Assembly (NCBI RefSeq): GCF_000208745.1
Contig: NC_030857.1
Location: forward strand, 18,544,046 to 18,608,045
Origin: Theobroma cacao
Taxonomy: Eukaryota > Streptophyta > Magnoliopsida > Malvales > Malvaceae
DNA length: 64,000 nt
Direction: 5' to 3'
Below, piece by piece: positions 51,501 to 63,715 of this stretch; within the stretch, counting starts at the first letter, position 1; each line of letters starts with the position of its first letter. The notes under the pieces were generated by a model. The model had not been told where the DNA came from. It did not search any database and was given only the letters and a program-made list of their open reading frames with translations. Both the position numbers and the translations under genes were made by a program.

Positions 51501-53027
51501 AAGCTATCAACTTCTTTTGTTCAATTAGTTAGCTGCTTTGATGCATGAGTGCAAAATTTATGCCCCATTTCTTCACCTTTTCCTTTTGAGGGAATGCGTG
51601 TAAAGAGTGATGATAGGAACCTTGTAGTATGTGGCTGTCTTGACCTATAACTAGATTAAGTTTTATAGTATTTTGTTGCATTTGTTTAATATGCTTGCAA
51701 ATGTTGTCACCAACACAGGTTGTTAGTTCTTGGCCTTCTCAATCAAGTTCAACTGAAGGGGATCCAGAGTCAATTGAATGCGTTTCATTTTCACCAAAGT
51801 ATGTAGATAATCTCTGTGTGTGTGCATGCGCATGCATGCTTTGACAAGAGAATTTCTATTTGTTACATAAGTTTGAATTCAGATCATGAAATTTGTTGAT
51901 AACTGAATTAGAGCATTGAAAAAAGATAACAAATGCTGTTGATACTCCCCACTCTGAGGAGAAAATAATATTATCGAGTGGAAGGTCTCAAAAGATAATC
52001 AATTAGTTATGAGCTGGCAATTTAAGAAATGAGAAAGACCACCTTTTTTTGGGGTAATGAGACACAGTTTTCTATGATGAATGTGAAATATGTTCTCCAT
52101 ATAAAATGGTTAATTTGAAGAGAAAGTCTAATTTGTCAAATCCCAATAGTGGGTCTTTTACCATTTTGAATATAGTAGCCTGGTTTTCGTTAGAGATTTA
52201 TTGTTTTAAAAATTTTGGTGAATGTTGTGATTTTATCACAATTACACTATCAATCAATCTGATCAAATGCCCCGAGCCTACTTGGAAAACAGAGAGAAAA
52301 ATAACTAAACCTTAAAAAGTTCATTGGTGAGGTAAAAGAACTCTTAACAAGCACATTCTTAACATTCTTATGGCTCAAACATAAAATAGGGAAGCATGCA
52401 AATATGAAAGTGTTGCATGGATGTCTTTGTCTGTACTGTTTCTTGTCTCAGAGAAGATAGCACATAAACCACACAAAATGGCCCATGCCTCCTTATTGCA
52501 CCATGTAAAAATTTTCTGTTTGCATGATTGGTTTGACCTTGTGTTAAAATTATACATGGCAGCTTCCCCTGGGCTGTTTCTGGTGGCATGGATGGAAACC
52601 TTACCATCTGGGATGTACAACACTCATCCCCGCGTTTCATATGTAACCACGAGGTTAGTAGACTTGTTTCAAAAATGAAACTCGTACCAATATTTTACAC
52701 ACTAGTAATTGGCCTATGCGTCATGGTTAGAATTACCCATGGTTAATTCGGTAAGGTTTTATCATCTGGTGAAACAAAAAGAGCTTCATGCTTGTGCAGG
52801 AGGGAGTAACATGCTTGGCTTGGCTCGGAGCATCCAAATTCTTGGCTACAGGGTGTTGTGATGGGAGAATACGCCTGTGGAATTGTCTTTCGGGGGAATG
52901 TGTAGAAACCTTGAAAGGACACGAACATGCCATCCAATCTGTGTCTGTATCTTCCAATCTGGAGTTTCTTGTTTCTGTTTCCATTGACGGCACTGCACGT
53001 GTATTTGAGATTAGAGATTTCCATTAA
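48556..53027 (+). CDS. WD40-repeat protein, AAMP/Sqt1 family
   Basis: Ten exons: 48556-48646, 48731-48811, 49476-49595, 49782-49924, 50024-50171, 50278-50361, 51017-51132, 51719-51798, 52563-52653, 52800-53027, coding 393 residues. An acidic head (MSKAGHEDDELGEVFLDESD, then ADDDDAG) is followed by eight WD units, for example LASGGFDGLVKIWD, LSGSEDCTVWLWN, CTGSDDATLRIWN, VSGGMDGNLTIWD and LATGCCDGRIRLWN. Length, acidic head and repeat order match angio-associated migratory cell protein homologues in plants; the yeast counterpart Sqt1 is a chaperone of ribosomal protein uL16 (Rpl10). A role in ribosome assembly is therefore likely but inferred. Exon 1 ATG is the first in frame. Spliced junctions restore the repeats without gaps. 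Confidence 0.93.
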
Positions 53028-53991
53028 TGAAAATAAGCTTCCAAAATCCTTATGGGGGTACAAACTAGTATAATTTGTATTCTTGCCGTGAGAGGAATTG
53101 TTACTTGTATGTAGGCCAATATACTTTTACACTTGTATAGATTTTTATAGCGTGGCAGGTTTTTATTTATAAGTTTGAGACTCTTTGCATTTTTTAGTGA
53201 TGCGGGATTCATAACATGTTATGAGTCTGCATTTTTAACTTACATTGGAGGAATGCTCTTACTTATAAGTTCAAATTTTATATATCTTTTACTGGTATGA
53301 GATTTATGGTATTCTGTCTCAGTTAATTTTATGTATCGGTTTTGTTTTATTGATTTTTTTACTTTTAAAAGAAGGAAACTAATTTTGATTTAGATTTACT
53401 TCGATCTGGATTGAAAGTTTCACATATTAATAAAGAGTTGAGTAAGTTCATTGATCACGAACTCATAGTTCCAATTCAAAAATGTCTATTATTAAGTGAA
53501 ATCTGAATAGTAATCCTAGCCAGCTTCCATTGACTATGACATTTTGTAATATCAACATTCTACACTAGTAAAAATATCTTGCAATTATTTGGAGCATAAT
53601 AGTGCTAAACGGTTAACTAGCCCTCTCGTCCATGGTTTGTTCTTCTCTATGTAATGCAAGCTGAGAATGGTTTGATAGCCATTACAATTCCCACACCTAC
53701 AAATGCAAGTAATCTCAGGATAAAAAAAGGCAGATAGGAAGTTACATGCCGCCACAGGCACAGCAAGTGTAAGGACGAAGTAGGTCGGCTCCAGGTAGGT
53801 GAAACCCAGGTAGATGCATATTTCATTGTCTTATACGCTTGAGTGGGTCCACTCCAGACTGGACTGCAAGCTTTGGGAGTTACTTTAAGAGACTCAAAAG
53901 GACACTGTCTATCTATAATGCTTATTATTCATTATTGAATGCCATCACCATCTCTCTCAATCTTCTGAACAAAGGGTTTTTGTGTTGGAAG
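53028..53991. other. Intergenic DNA before the peptide gene
   Basis: 3' flank of the WD40 gene, then a dispersed-repeat-like piece (53150-53330, GGGATTCATAACATGTTATGA text), then the promoter side of the peptide gene. No other gene seen. Confidence 0.4.
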
Positions 53992-54427
53992 ATGAGGAAG
54001 GCTCTTGCTCTGCTGTCTCTCCTGGTTATCCTCTCACTAACCTTGCCTTTAGGTCCCTTTCTCTTCCTCTGTCTCTTTCTTGACTGCCTTTGCATTTGCA
54101 TTTTGTGTTTACAAGGAACGGTACTTAGTCCCCATGTCCATGGTCAAAATGACAGCGTTTGCATAACCGCCGACTGCATTCCTCCTGGCATGACTAGGGT
54201 GTGAATTGATTTCATGTTGGTGGGTTTTGGCAGGTATGGAGAGCTACAAAGGGTTTTATGGGCATCATGGGATTTGCTATGACAAATTCGATATGCTCAT
54301 GGAACCGCATTGCAACAGTGAAACATGCAACAGGCTGTGCGAATCCAAAAAGTTCGATAGACTCTATACAAGGAGGTGTTCGGATTCTATCACTTGTGAA
54401 CGTACTCACCGTTGTCGTCTTCCTTAA
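53992..54427 (+). CDS. Secreted cysteine-rich (defensin-like) peptide
   Basis: Two exons, 53992-54052 and 54234-54427, joined by a GT-AG intron of 181 bp at phase 1, giving 84 residues. Residues 1 to about 20 (MRKALALLSLLVILSLTLPL) form a clean signal peptide. The mature part has seven cysteines (HGIC, EPHC, SETC, RLC, RRC, ITC, HRC) with a C-x4-C-x3-C core like plant defensin-like families. The intron just after the signal peptide is the usual place in such genes. Seven cysteines is odd for a family that normally has eight, so one may be lost or the fold may differ. It would act outside the cell, perhaps in defence or reproduction; the exact role is unknown. An internal acceptor at 54115 allows a different second exon (see findings). 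Confidence 0.78.
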
Positions 54428-55651
54428 GAACCCCCCCACCCCAACTGCCTGCCTTCATGCCACCACCAAACCCTACCTCACTTACTAGTATCACTTGAAC
54501 ATGTGGTCTGCTAGGAAAAATGTACTCCTTTTTTCCAGGCAGGCAATAAATTAATAAAAGTTTGCTTACCCAATTTTGTATGTTTTCTTATTTATTTTCC
54601 CGCTCACTTTATTCCAAGCATATACAAGAAATTGTGTTGTTAAACTCGGTGCAAACTCTACTTGCCATGAATATGCAAATGTTTATTTGGATAAATCACT
54701 ACTACTCTTAGGTTTTGGTTGTTTATTTGGATAAATCGCCATTAACTTTAAGTTTATATTATAATTCACTTTTGATCTATTAATATTGAGAATGAACACT
54801 TCATCTTGGAACCTCAAACGTATTAACAAGTTTTATAAAATAATTAAAATATTCAATAAATAAATACAATAAACCCCAAAGCTCATCTCACCAAAATTAT
54901 CTTCTTCGATCTCTTTGTTGTTTATTTTTATTACTTTATTTATTTACTATGAAGAATTTGATAAAAGAAACACATTAACTAAACTAGCGTGAATTGAGAG
55001 ATGCTGTACGGTAGACATCGAGCGCTATATTAAGAGATGCTCTGCGGTAGATACCGGGCGGGCGCGAGGAAAGGGATGGAGATAAGCATTGGTTAACTTG
55101 TCTGGTGTGGTTATGGGTAATAGACCTGACATCCTAATGGCTTTTAACTCCTACCGTCGGTCTACATCCATGATCCATGTGTTTGGATTTGTTCAACAAA
55201 ACGAGTCTGTTTGAACCATAGATCATAGAACGTGCCAAGACGTGTGGACCCAAGGACAAAGCAAATATCAGTATGCCCTTGTTTGTGAGTGTTTCTTACT
55301 ACCAAATTAAATACATGAACGATACACCTACTTTACCATTTCACTATTCATCACATCAACACAAGAAGCAGATCAATGAGTAAAGATTAAAAAGGGGGAC
55401 ATGGGCATGCACTATGGAAACCAGTACACAACTGGGAAGTATGCAAAGAGTAGTAGTACATCATGAGTTTTCTCCATCGCCCTCTCTCTCTCTCTCTCTC
55501 TCTTCAACAGCTCTTCGAAGAAACAAAAAGAATGCAAGACCCCCAGGCCTCTCTCTTTCTGCTCCATTTTGCAGCAAAATGCCACGCATTCATTCATTGC
55601 AGCTTTGGGTAAATGATATCTATCATCTCCTTTGGATCAAAGCATTAATTT
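54428..55651. other. Intergenic DNA between peptide gene and PWWP gene
   Basis: Contains short local duplications (GTTTATTTGGATAAATC twice near 54680-54735; AGATGCTNTRCGGTAGA twice near 55000-55055) and a CT microsatellite (55481-55501). The last part is the 3' flank of the minus-strand PWWP gene. Overlapping frames at 55412-55788 cover the microsatellite and are not called. Confidence 0.5.
55481..55501. repeat. CT microsatellite
   Basis: About ten CT units, located in the probable 3' untranslated region of the PWWP gene. Confidence 0.9.
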
Positions 55652-58600
55652 TTAGAGAGGATGGTAAGGCACATAGCCCAACAAGCCCGTTACGTTGGTC
55701 ACAACATCATTGCACCTTGTCAGAAGGCTTAGCATCTGCTGTGAGATATCTATGCTTGCTGTACCGGGTGGAATGGTTTGAGTATTAAGATTGTGAGAAT
55801 TTCTGGGAGCTACTTCTGTGTGATGCAAATTATTAGCTGGGGCTTTCCCATATTGGGGAATGGGGTGGATTGGAGAGGGGGACGAAGATGGAGGAACGAC
55901 CTTTTGAAAGTTCTTACTATTAAATTCCATTGCAATAGAAGTTGCACCACCATCAGCAAAACTAGCATTGTTGTTGAAGTTGTTTCTATTACCAACCATC
56001 AATTGCTCTCCCCTACTAGTTTCCTCCCCACCCAACATGAATTTTACACGGGCTGTCCCTCTACCTCCATTACCACCACTTCCCTGCCCTGCCTCATCAG
56101 CTGTTGGCTTCTTCAAACAGGACTTGAGCAGGACTGTTGATTGCGGAAGAGGCTGGTGTGGAAGTATTGGTGCTGATCTTTCAACTGCAGGATCCTTAAC
56201 TCGCATGGTTTCACTAGCAGTATCATCTCCCCGTGCCTTATCAAAATCTGGTACTTCAACTGCAGGAGCTTCCACACTTCGAACATGGTATCTCACATTC
56301 ACATTGCCAAATAGGGAATTATTTCCATTAGCATATCTATATGCAGCCTGTGCATCAAGCTTGTGTCTGAACACAACACGGCATGTTGAGGACTTCCAAA
56401 ACACACGGATAGCAGACTGATCTAACGACCCAAATCGACCAAATCTTGCCTTCAGTTCTGCAACTGACGGAAGTGATACCTGTGGAGGGAACTTCATTAC
56501 CAGCATTGTAGGCTCAACAGCCCTCGGTGGAGGCTCTGTTTTCCTTGCAGAATCTGGTTTTTTGAGTGGTCTTGCTGGGGGCCCTGCAGTTGGTTGTTCT
56601 TTTCCCTCGACTTTTGGAGCTTCCATTGTCCTCAGATTGGCCTTCTTCTCTGCAGCTAATGATTTCAACTGACTAATTTTTTTCAACCTCTTTGCAGCAA
56701 TTTCTTCTTGACGATCAGATGGGAGACGTTTCCGTCCAGCTTTTGTTGGATCATCAGGTCTGACAAGGGGTCTCACTGGTTTTGAAGGAGTCGAGTCTCT
56801 AACATTCTCATTAGGAAGGTTGTCAGAGGCTCCAACAAAAGGAGGAGGTTTAGTGCCACGAACTTCAGCAGGCTCCATCTCAGATGGTGGCGACAGAACC
56901 AAGCTTTTTTGATAAACAAGTGCTCGGAATCGCAAAAAGAACTGCCGAATAATGGTTGGACTATTCCTTTCCACAGCATGAAAGGGATCAAGAGCCAGGG
57001 AATGCAAATCACTAAGTAATTGCGCAAGTTCAAGCCCAGAATTTCCCAAACCAATTGTCGTGGAAGCCCCAACAGAATTGAATGAGGAATTTGCAGGACC
57101 AACATCTTTCTTCTGATGGTTCACCTGAGACTCTTCTCTAGGACCCAAACTGATCTGGGCAGCTTTCGCCCCACCTTTCCCAAGGACAAAAGGCTTCTGT
57201 GGATGATCAGAGTTTGTTTCTGGGCCAGCCTCTTTCTTCTTTTTCTTCTTCTTTTTCTCCCCCAAAGCAGAATTGTCAGAACCTATATCCACCGATGGGC
57301 GTTTTTTCACTTTCTTCACCCCACCCTCAGAACTCATAGCACCAGAGCGCTTTACATCAACCAGGACAGGATGCCCACCAGTGTAACCATCTTGAAATTG
57401 ATCTAATCCCTGGCCTCCTTCCAGTTTTGCCGTGAAGCCCAGATCAGGTTTCTGAGCACCTTCAGACAATCTGGATAACTTTCCACCCTCCTCAGGTTTA
57501 AGATCATACATAGCATCACCTTCCCGCTGAAAAGACGCCAACGCACCATCAATTTTATTCAGAGATAGCTTTCCATCTACAGCAGCACAGTTTGCTGAAG
57601 TCTGGTTTACAGTTACAACTTCATTGCCAGAGAAATCTCCACTCGAATTTGCACCATCCCTGCTCATAAAGACAGTCTGCTCTTGTTTTAGTGGAATCTG
57701 AGACATGGGAGCCCTCTTCTGCAAAACATAATCTCCGGCTAGAAATGTTGGTGATCCCTCTCTGAAAGTCAATTGTATCAGGGAACTAGCTTGCCCTTGG
57801 CCAATTTGAGGGACTTGCAAGTCACTCGTTTCATCTCTGCGCTTGAATAGGTATCTGTCTTTCTTTGAATGGTCCTTAACTTTCATCGGCTTTTTAGAAC
57901 TCTTCCCACCACCCAAGGCTTCTGCGATCACCAGTGGACCACTCAAAGGAGCTGGAAATCGCAAAAAAAAAAAGCAAACTCTCATAAGAACAGAGACATG
58001 GCAGTGTTCACAGCTAAACAAAAATAACCAGAGGTTTATCCCAGCAAATATCATAATTGGATAGCTGGATGTAGAGGGACATGAAGACTTCACAGATCAC
58101 TCTTGTATAATATCAATAAACATAGTTAATGATGAATAAACCATAAAGTATTACAAACCTCATGCACAACTTTTTGTTTCTTTGGCAGTTGTTCATTAAC
58201 AAAAGACCATCATAGATACGGTGTAAAAAAGAGACCTACACATCAATCACAAGGCTAAAAATCCAAAGAAAAGCTGTTGCAGCACCAAGATCATAAGGAA
58301 ACCAGTATATAATTATTGTGTCCTAAGATGACCCTTCCAATGAAGAGCAGTAGAGACCATTTCCAGAAGATTCAATATAAAACAAGAAATATTTTGATGA
58401 AACATTATCTTTACAACAGTTAAAAACACAGTTTCGGAGAGATCAAAGTTATTAAACAAACTCATTTCATGATTGTATAAAGAAACATATAATATCATAC
58501 TTGCCTAAAATTTGCAAGTATTCAATACCACTAGTAATGCAATACACTTGTTAAAAGCTTACATCTAGTCTAACCATGCATTATTCAGTCAAACAAAAAT

Positions 58601-59922
58601 GGGAGGCAAACCATACAAATTCAACAAAGTATGCACTAAAAGCCAAGAAATGTCATGCGAATACCACATTTAACCATGTGAAACTTGCAATGTTTAAAAA
58701 CCACACAACATTTGAAATTTATATAATACCACAAAAGAAAGAACTGATAGTAGAGAATTACATTGAATCAAAACCTGAAACAGTTTCCAAAATCAGCATA
58801 AAGCATGTAGACACACGTACCTCGAGGTGGCTGCTTAACAGGCTGATTTGATTTATCATCTGAAGCATTAGAAGGCCGTGCTGGCTGCACGCCAAATGCC
58901 TGGGCATACGTCTCATCAAACTCCTCAAACACCGCCTTCCGAAAAGAGAAAACAGTAGCCTTATTTTTAAAGAACTCAATGCTTTGCTGGTCACAAGCTC
59001 CAGGGGCTGATGCCAATTGTTTCACAAATGAAAGGATCTCACTAGGCTTAAAATTATTTCTTGCAGTCCTAATCTGATTTACTGAATAAACCCCATTTGG
59101 CTCATAATCAGGCACATCAACTGCAAAGTACCCTTGGACATTTGTGGGACGAAAATTATAAGGGTTCCTACATTTGCAAGCCAAACCAAGACCATGCCTC
59201 CGACTAGCCTCATCCATCGCCTCTTCCACAGCCTTCACAAAAGTCCTCGAATTTGTCTGCTGCGATTTCTCCATAAAATGACGATCAAAAGGGATAAGCT
59301 CAGCTGGGTCGAACCATCCATAACTACTATCCCCAAAGAAAGCAACCAACACATGTCCTTCCCTCCTTGTGCGGCGTACAGAGGGAGATGCAAAAGCTTC
59401 ATTAAATATATGCCCCGGCCACCATGGATGAGACTTCACCTTTCCCCAAACCATATCACCCACTTCAAACCCATAACTCAATGCCCTGGAAGTCCCTCCA
59501 CCAATTCTATCATTGGCTACATAATCATCAAACTCAGATAACAACGACTTGTACTCTGAACCACTATCCTCCTCCACCTCCTCCACATTCTCTATTCTAT
59601 CATTCTCATCATCATTTACTCTATCATCTTGTTCATCAATTCGATCTGTTACATCATAAACCCTAGATTCAGCTCCTATTCCTTTATCTACACTACAATC
59701 ACTCTCCCTAACATCGCCAGATCTCTCATTCTCTGAAACCCTAACATCTTTCAAATCGAGTTCCATCGAAGAAACCCTAGCTTCATCGTTAGAGACTCCA
59801 AAACTCAATCTATTCTCTTCATTTGAGCTATCAATAGCATCATCGCTAGAAACCCTAGCTTTCTCTTCGATTTTATCCGAACTTTGATCGAATCCAGCAT
59901 CGTTGTTCATAACAGATAACAT
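55652..59922 (-). CDS. PWWP-domain protein, PDP1/2/3-like
   Basis: Two coding exons on the minus strand, 59922-58821 and 57951-55652, with an 869-bp intron, coding 1133 residues (1129 if the second ATG at 59910 is used). An acidic head (rich in Asp/Glu) precedes the PWWP domain at about 153-240: FEVGDMVWGKVKSHPWWPGH, then VAFFGDSSYGWFDPAELIPF. A long charged middle part follows with a run of eight lysines (about residue 600) and KRLPSDRQEEIAAKRLKKI. A C-terminal RRM-like fold (about 848-930) contains LVMKFPPQVSLPSVAELKAR, RFGSLDQSAIRVFWKSS and CRVVFRHKLDAQAAYRYA. This order is that of Arabidopsis PDP proteins, nuclear partners of the MSI4/5-PRC2 machinery that promotes H3K27me3 at loci such as FLC. 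Function here is by family. A short 5'-UTR intron (59965-60029) is possible. Confidence 0.92.
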
Positions 59923-59964
59923 TCTTTGAACAGCTAGAGACAAATAAATAAGCAAAGTCGAAAC

Positions 59965-60029
59965 CCTGAAATAATGGAGAGCGTTCTTGGGAGCTTAAAT
60001 GAGATACATAAATAACTGAAAAAGCATAC
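59965..60029 (-). other. Possible 5'-UTR intron of the PWWP gene
   Basis: On the minus strand AACAGAG|GTATGC ... TTATTTCAG|GGTTTC brackets 65 bases just upstream of the start codon. The length is near the lower limit for plant introns. Confidence 0.35.
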
Positions 60030-60421
60030 CTCTGTTAGTGGAAGGGATTACAAAAGGTGTGTTTGTTTGCCGGGAAAGTGAGAAATTTTGGGAAGAGATT
60101 CTTGAGGAAGAAAATTATAATTATAAAAATATTAAAAGAAGTAATGAAATAAAACCCTAAAAGAGAAAGGGTTGTTTGGATGGAAAGAAAATCTGGGATT
60201 TCATGATTTTCTTTTTTCTGCTTTCGGGAATTTTTTTTTTTTAACTTATAGAAGTTCGGAGATTATCACGGCTGCTTTCCTCCTATATTGGGTTTTCATA
60301 GGATACTTCCCCGTGTACAAATGTCTCAGTGTACATCAATCCTAGGGCTAATGGATTGATGCATGTGAAGTAGGGATAGTAATTTCATTATAACATTAAA
60401 AGGAAAAAATAAAATATTTAA

Positions 60422-60845
60422 AATAAAATTTAAATTATTTAAATAAATTTTTATTATTTTATTATGTTTAATTGTATTTTTAAAATTTTTATTTTAAATC
60501 AAGTATGTTTTTATAATTAATTATTTTTAATTAAAATATAATTTATTATTTTAGATCATGAGATGATAACATTACATACAAACATGTTATAATAATAATG
60601 ACGTGATTTGTTAATATAATGATAATATTTTCACCTTTTATATCAATATTATACTAATGTTACATGAATATAAAATTTAATTAATAATAAGTAGTTAATT
60701 ATTTTTTTAAAATTAATAAATAGTTAATTATTAATAATAAAGATTTATTTAATTTAAAATAAAAATATAATAATTTAACTAAATGAAATAAAATAATATA
60801 TATTTATTTCAATTTTTTAAAAATAATTCAAAAATTTATTAAATA
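60422..60845. mobile_element. Long-TIR MITE, copy 5
   Basis: Left arm TTATTATTTTATTATGTTTA, right arm AATTATTAATAATAAAGATT with AACTAAATGAAATAAAATAA. AT-decayed member of the family at 15093. Confidence 0.55.
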
Positions 60846-61815
60846 TTATGAAAAAACACATATACTTCTTTAGCATTTTTTATTGTAGGAGTTTTATGAG
60901 ATATGAAATTATGAAACCTAAGCATCACATGAAAAAGGAGCAAAAGTGAACAATTGAAGCTTTATTTGAGTTAATTAAAATCAAACTCTTTTAGCAAAAA
61001 TAAAATTAAACAAAATCAAGCTTAATTGTTGTAATGTTATATATAGATATATATATTAATCTTATTTAATGGAAAAAATTTTAATTTAAATTTCGTGCAG
61101 TTAATGCTTTCGTTACTTGTTTGCTTTTTACTTTTACGGAATAAATAAACAAAAAGTGTCTTTAAATATAAAAGCAAATAATATTTTAAGAGATTATAGA
61201 TAAATAATATGATTTTTTTTCAGATAACAAAATGCATAACTTTTTACTTTTATATAATATAAGTATGTTATAAAATATTGGTTTTTACAAATTTAAAACT
61301 AATGGGTTTATATTAAAGAAACAATTATGACTTTGTTTTTGTTGCTTTTATTTTTGTTTTATTATAACATTTTTCAAAAAGTAAGAAAGTAAATGGCTAA
61401 AAACAAAGTAAAGAAAAGCATAAGGCAGGAGGGCTAGTAATTATGGGATTTCGGTTTTGGGTTTAATTAACCCCAATTTTTCCAAGCACTTGTGGTTGAT
61501 CACAAAGCTTGTCTACTTAGACCATTTGTCATGGAGAAAATGAATGGTGAAGGGTTGAGATAACGAGGCCGAGCTCAAAGGCCCAAAAAGTCTTAAAGGC
61601 CAAAAAGCTATAAAAGAAAAAGCCCAAGAGAATTACTGCATAAATAAATTGCTTGCCTACTTATTCAAAAACATTATTTTTTTTGTAAATTAAAAAAATA
61701 AAATAAAAGACGACCGTGATCATTGTTTGTATAAAATAATAATCATATTGTGTCATATAAAAAATTTTAATACGTTTAATAAACGTATTAATCGTGTCGT
61801 ATNAATTATGTATAC

Positions 61816-61855
<40 letters not shown>

Positions 61856-62115
61856 TTCAGATACTAATACGAATAACATTTGTATTTAGTCTTACTGTAT
61901 TTCGTGTCGACATGATTAAGACAGGAAAACATGAATTGCTAGATCTAGTGTCACTTGTACAAAAGAAGAACTAGATGTAATGACGCATGTTTCATAGGGA
62001 GATGAAGGGAGACAAACTCAAGCAATCTTCCTACCTTGCAGCTCGTCCCAATAATCTTTCATGTTTGTGAATCTTGTACTTGACAATCAAGAGAAAAGAA
62101 AATAACAGTAAGGCA
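60846..62115. other. AT-rich intergenic DNA, no gene seen
   Basis: No gene recognised. Contains an unknown base N at 61803 and a TA microsatellite at 61818-61851. Confidence 0.5.
61818..61851. repeat. TA microsatellite
   Basis: About 17 TA units. Confidence 0.9.
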
Positions 62116-62225
62116 TTATTATCGATTTAATACACACAAGTGCACGTGATCCTACAAGTAATATAAAGGTAAGTCAAGTATCGTTTCCCACAACAATTTG
62201 TACCTATTTTTACCCATTACTAAAT
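62116..62225 (+). repeat. LTR-retrotransposon fragment
   Basis: The text ACACAAGTGCACGTGATCCT, then AAGGTAAGTCAAGTATCGTT, is a recurrent phrase in LTR regions of plant retroelements. No ends found. Confidence 0.35.
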
Positions 62226-62384
62226 TTATAGCAAAATCTATCTTATTCAAGTATTCAATTTTGAAAGATGGATTAATCTACAAAATATGTTCTTTAATCA
62301 TTCTCTTTAACTTAGATTAATGGAATTTAATTACTTTGTTTTTTTGGTTTTCTTTGATTGTATTTCTAAACTACAAACAATATT

Positions 62385-62990
62385 ATATTATTCAAAGTTG
62401 GATTGATTATTCAGAAATGGAAAATTGTTCACTACCCAAGATCTAGGAATGGTATTGTCGATATGCTTGCCAAAGAAGGTGTAGGCAAGACTGAAGATCT
62501 GCTGATGGTTTTGCCTTAATTCTTTCTCTGCTGATTTTGTCTTTCAATCATGTTACTAAAAGTTCCCTTTGTTTTTTGTTGTGGCCTATTCGATGGTGCC
62601 TTGATCCTTTTTTGAAATGAACGGCATTCTGCTCCATCCTTTTTATTGATGCTGTTTTTATTGGATTTTTTATCTCTGATTGTCTCGATTTCCTTTTTTT
62701 TTTTGTTTTTATTTTGATTGGCGACTGTGTTTGGTTGTTTTTGGTTGCAAGCTTTGCTTCTGATTTTGATTTTATCACCTTTGTCTTGCTGAGATTTATT
62801 TGAAAACTGATCCAGGAGTCTAGGACTGTTGCATTGAGTTTGTTGATTTTTGCAAGTTGATTCTATGGTGATGGAGGACGTCTTCGCCTGGGGTACCAAA
62901 CCCTAACCCTTCCCCAATTTACTTTTACTATGTACTCCACTGTATATTGGAATTAATATTTTTTTTGTTTTATTTTTTTTTTTATGAATG
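62385..62990 (+). pseudogene. LINE 3' end fragment (RNase H tail and 3' UTR)
   Basis: The plus strand reads WKIVHYPRSRNGIVDMLAKE, then GVGKTEDLLMVLP and a stop at about 62517. This is the C-terminal end of the RNase H-like domain of plant LINEs (consensus like WKI-HI-RE-N-IAD-LAKEG). The following T-rich part is probably its 3' untranslated region, so the copy is 5'-truncated as many LINEs are. The minus-strand frame 62516-62899 is a shadow of this U-rich tail. Confidence 0.65.
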
Positions 62991-63659
62991 TTGTTATTGT
63001 CGTAGATAAAAGCAAGGTGAAAGGACAAAGAAAGAACAAATTGCAACCCCTGTTCTTGATTGCAATAAGGCAAAACAAATAATAGCTCCCCATTAACTAT
63101 ATATGTTTATATGGCTTTGTGTTTTGTTAGGAACATTTTTTTATATATTTTATTAAATATTCATCATTTCCATTTTCCTCTTTTCTTCCTTGTCTTATAA
63201 AGTTTTTGTTTTACATTTCTGGCACATATGCAGTTGAAAGAATATCCCATGAAAAGGGACAGAAAGGAACCACGGTGTTTATCTATGCAAAATTTTTTTT
63301 GTAGGAATCACATCATGGATCTTTGTGAGTCTTTTTATCTTGATTTTATTTTTCAACTATTTATTAATTTGATTAATGATTTTTTCTTTTAGGTTATCGA
63401 CTTTATTTAAATGAAATTGTATAGAGGTAAAAGGCAATAAGTACTAAATAGTAAAAAAAGAATCAATTAGTTCTTTCCCCATTTCATTTTATAAGTTATA
63501 CCCTCTTTTTTTGGGGTTTATAGTAATAATATGTTACAAAAATAAGTATTGCCAATGGAAAAAAAAAAGCATAACTCATCAGAAAATAAATAGAATAATT
63601 GTTTAATACTTTGCCTTTTAACAAATGACATATGAAAACCCAACAATTTCAATATATGA

Positions 63660-63702
<43 letters not shown>

Positions 63703-63715
63703 TATTCATCCTCTT
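62991..63715. other. AT-rich intergenic DNA
   Basis: No gene seen. Ends in a TA microsatellite directly before LTR copy C. Confidence 0.45.
63664..63698. repeat. TA microsatellite
   Basis: About 17 TA units, 17 bases before LTR copy C. Confidence 0.9.

Noticed and set aside
56773..57105. Minus-strand frame inside the PWWP gene
   Set aside because: Shadow frame of the long coding exon 57951-55652.
62516..62899. Lys/Gln-rich minus-strand frame
   Set aside because: Complement of a T-rich LINE 3' tail; low complexity.
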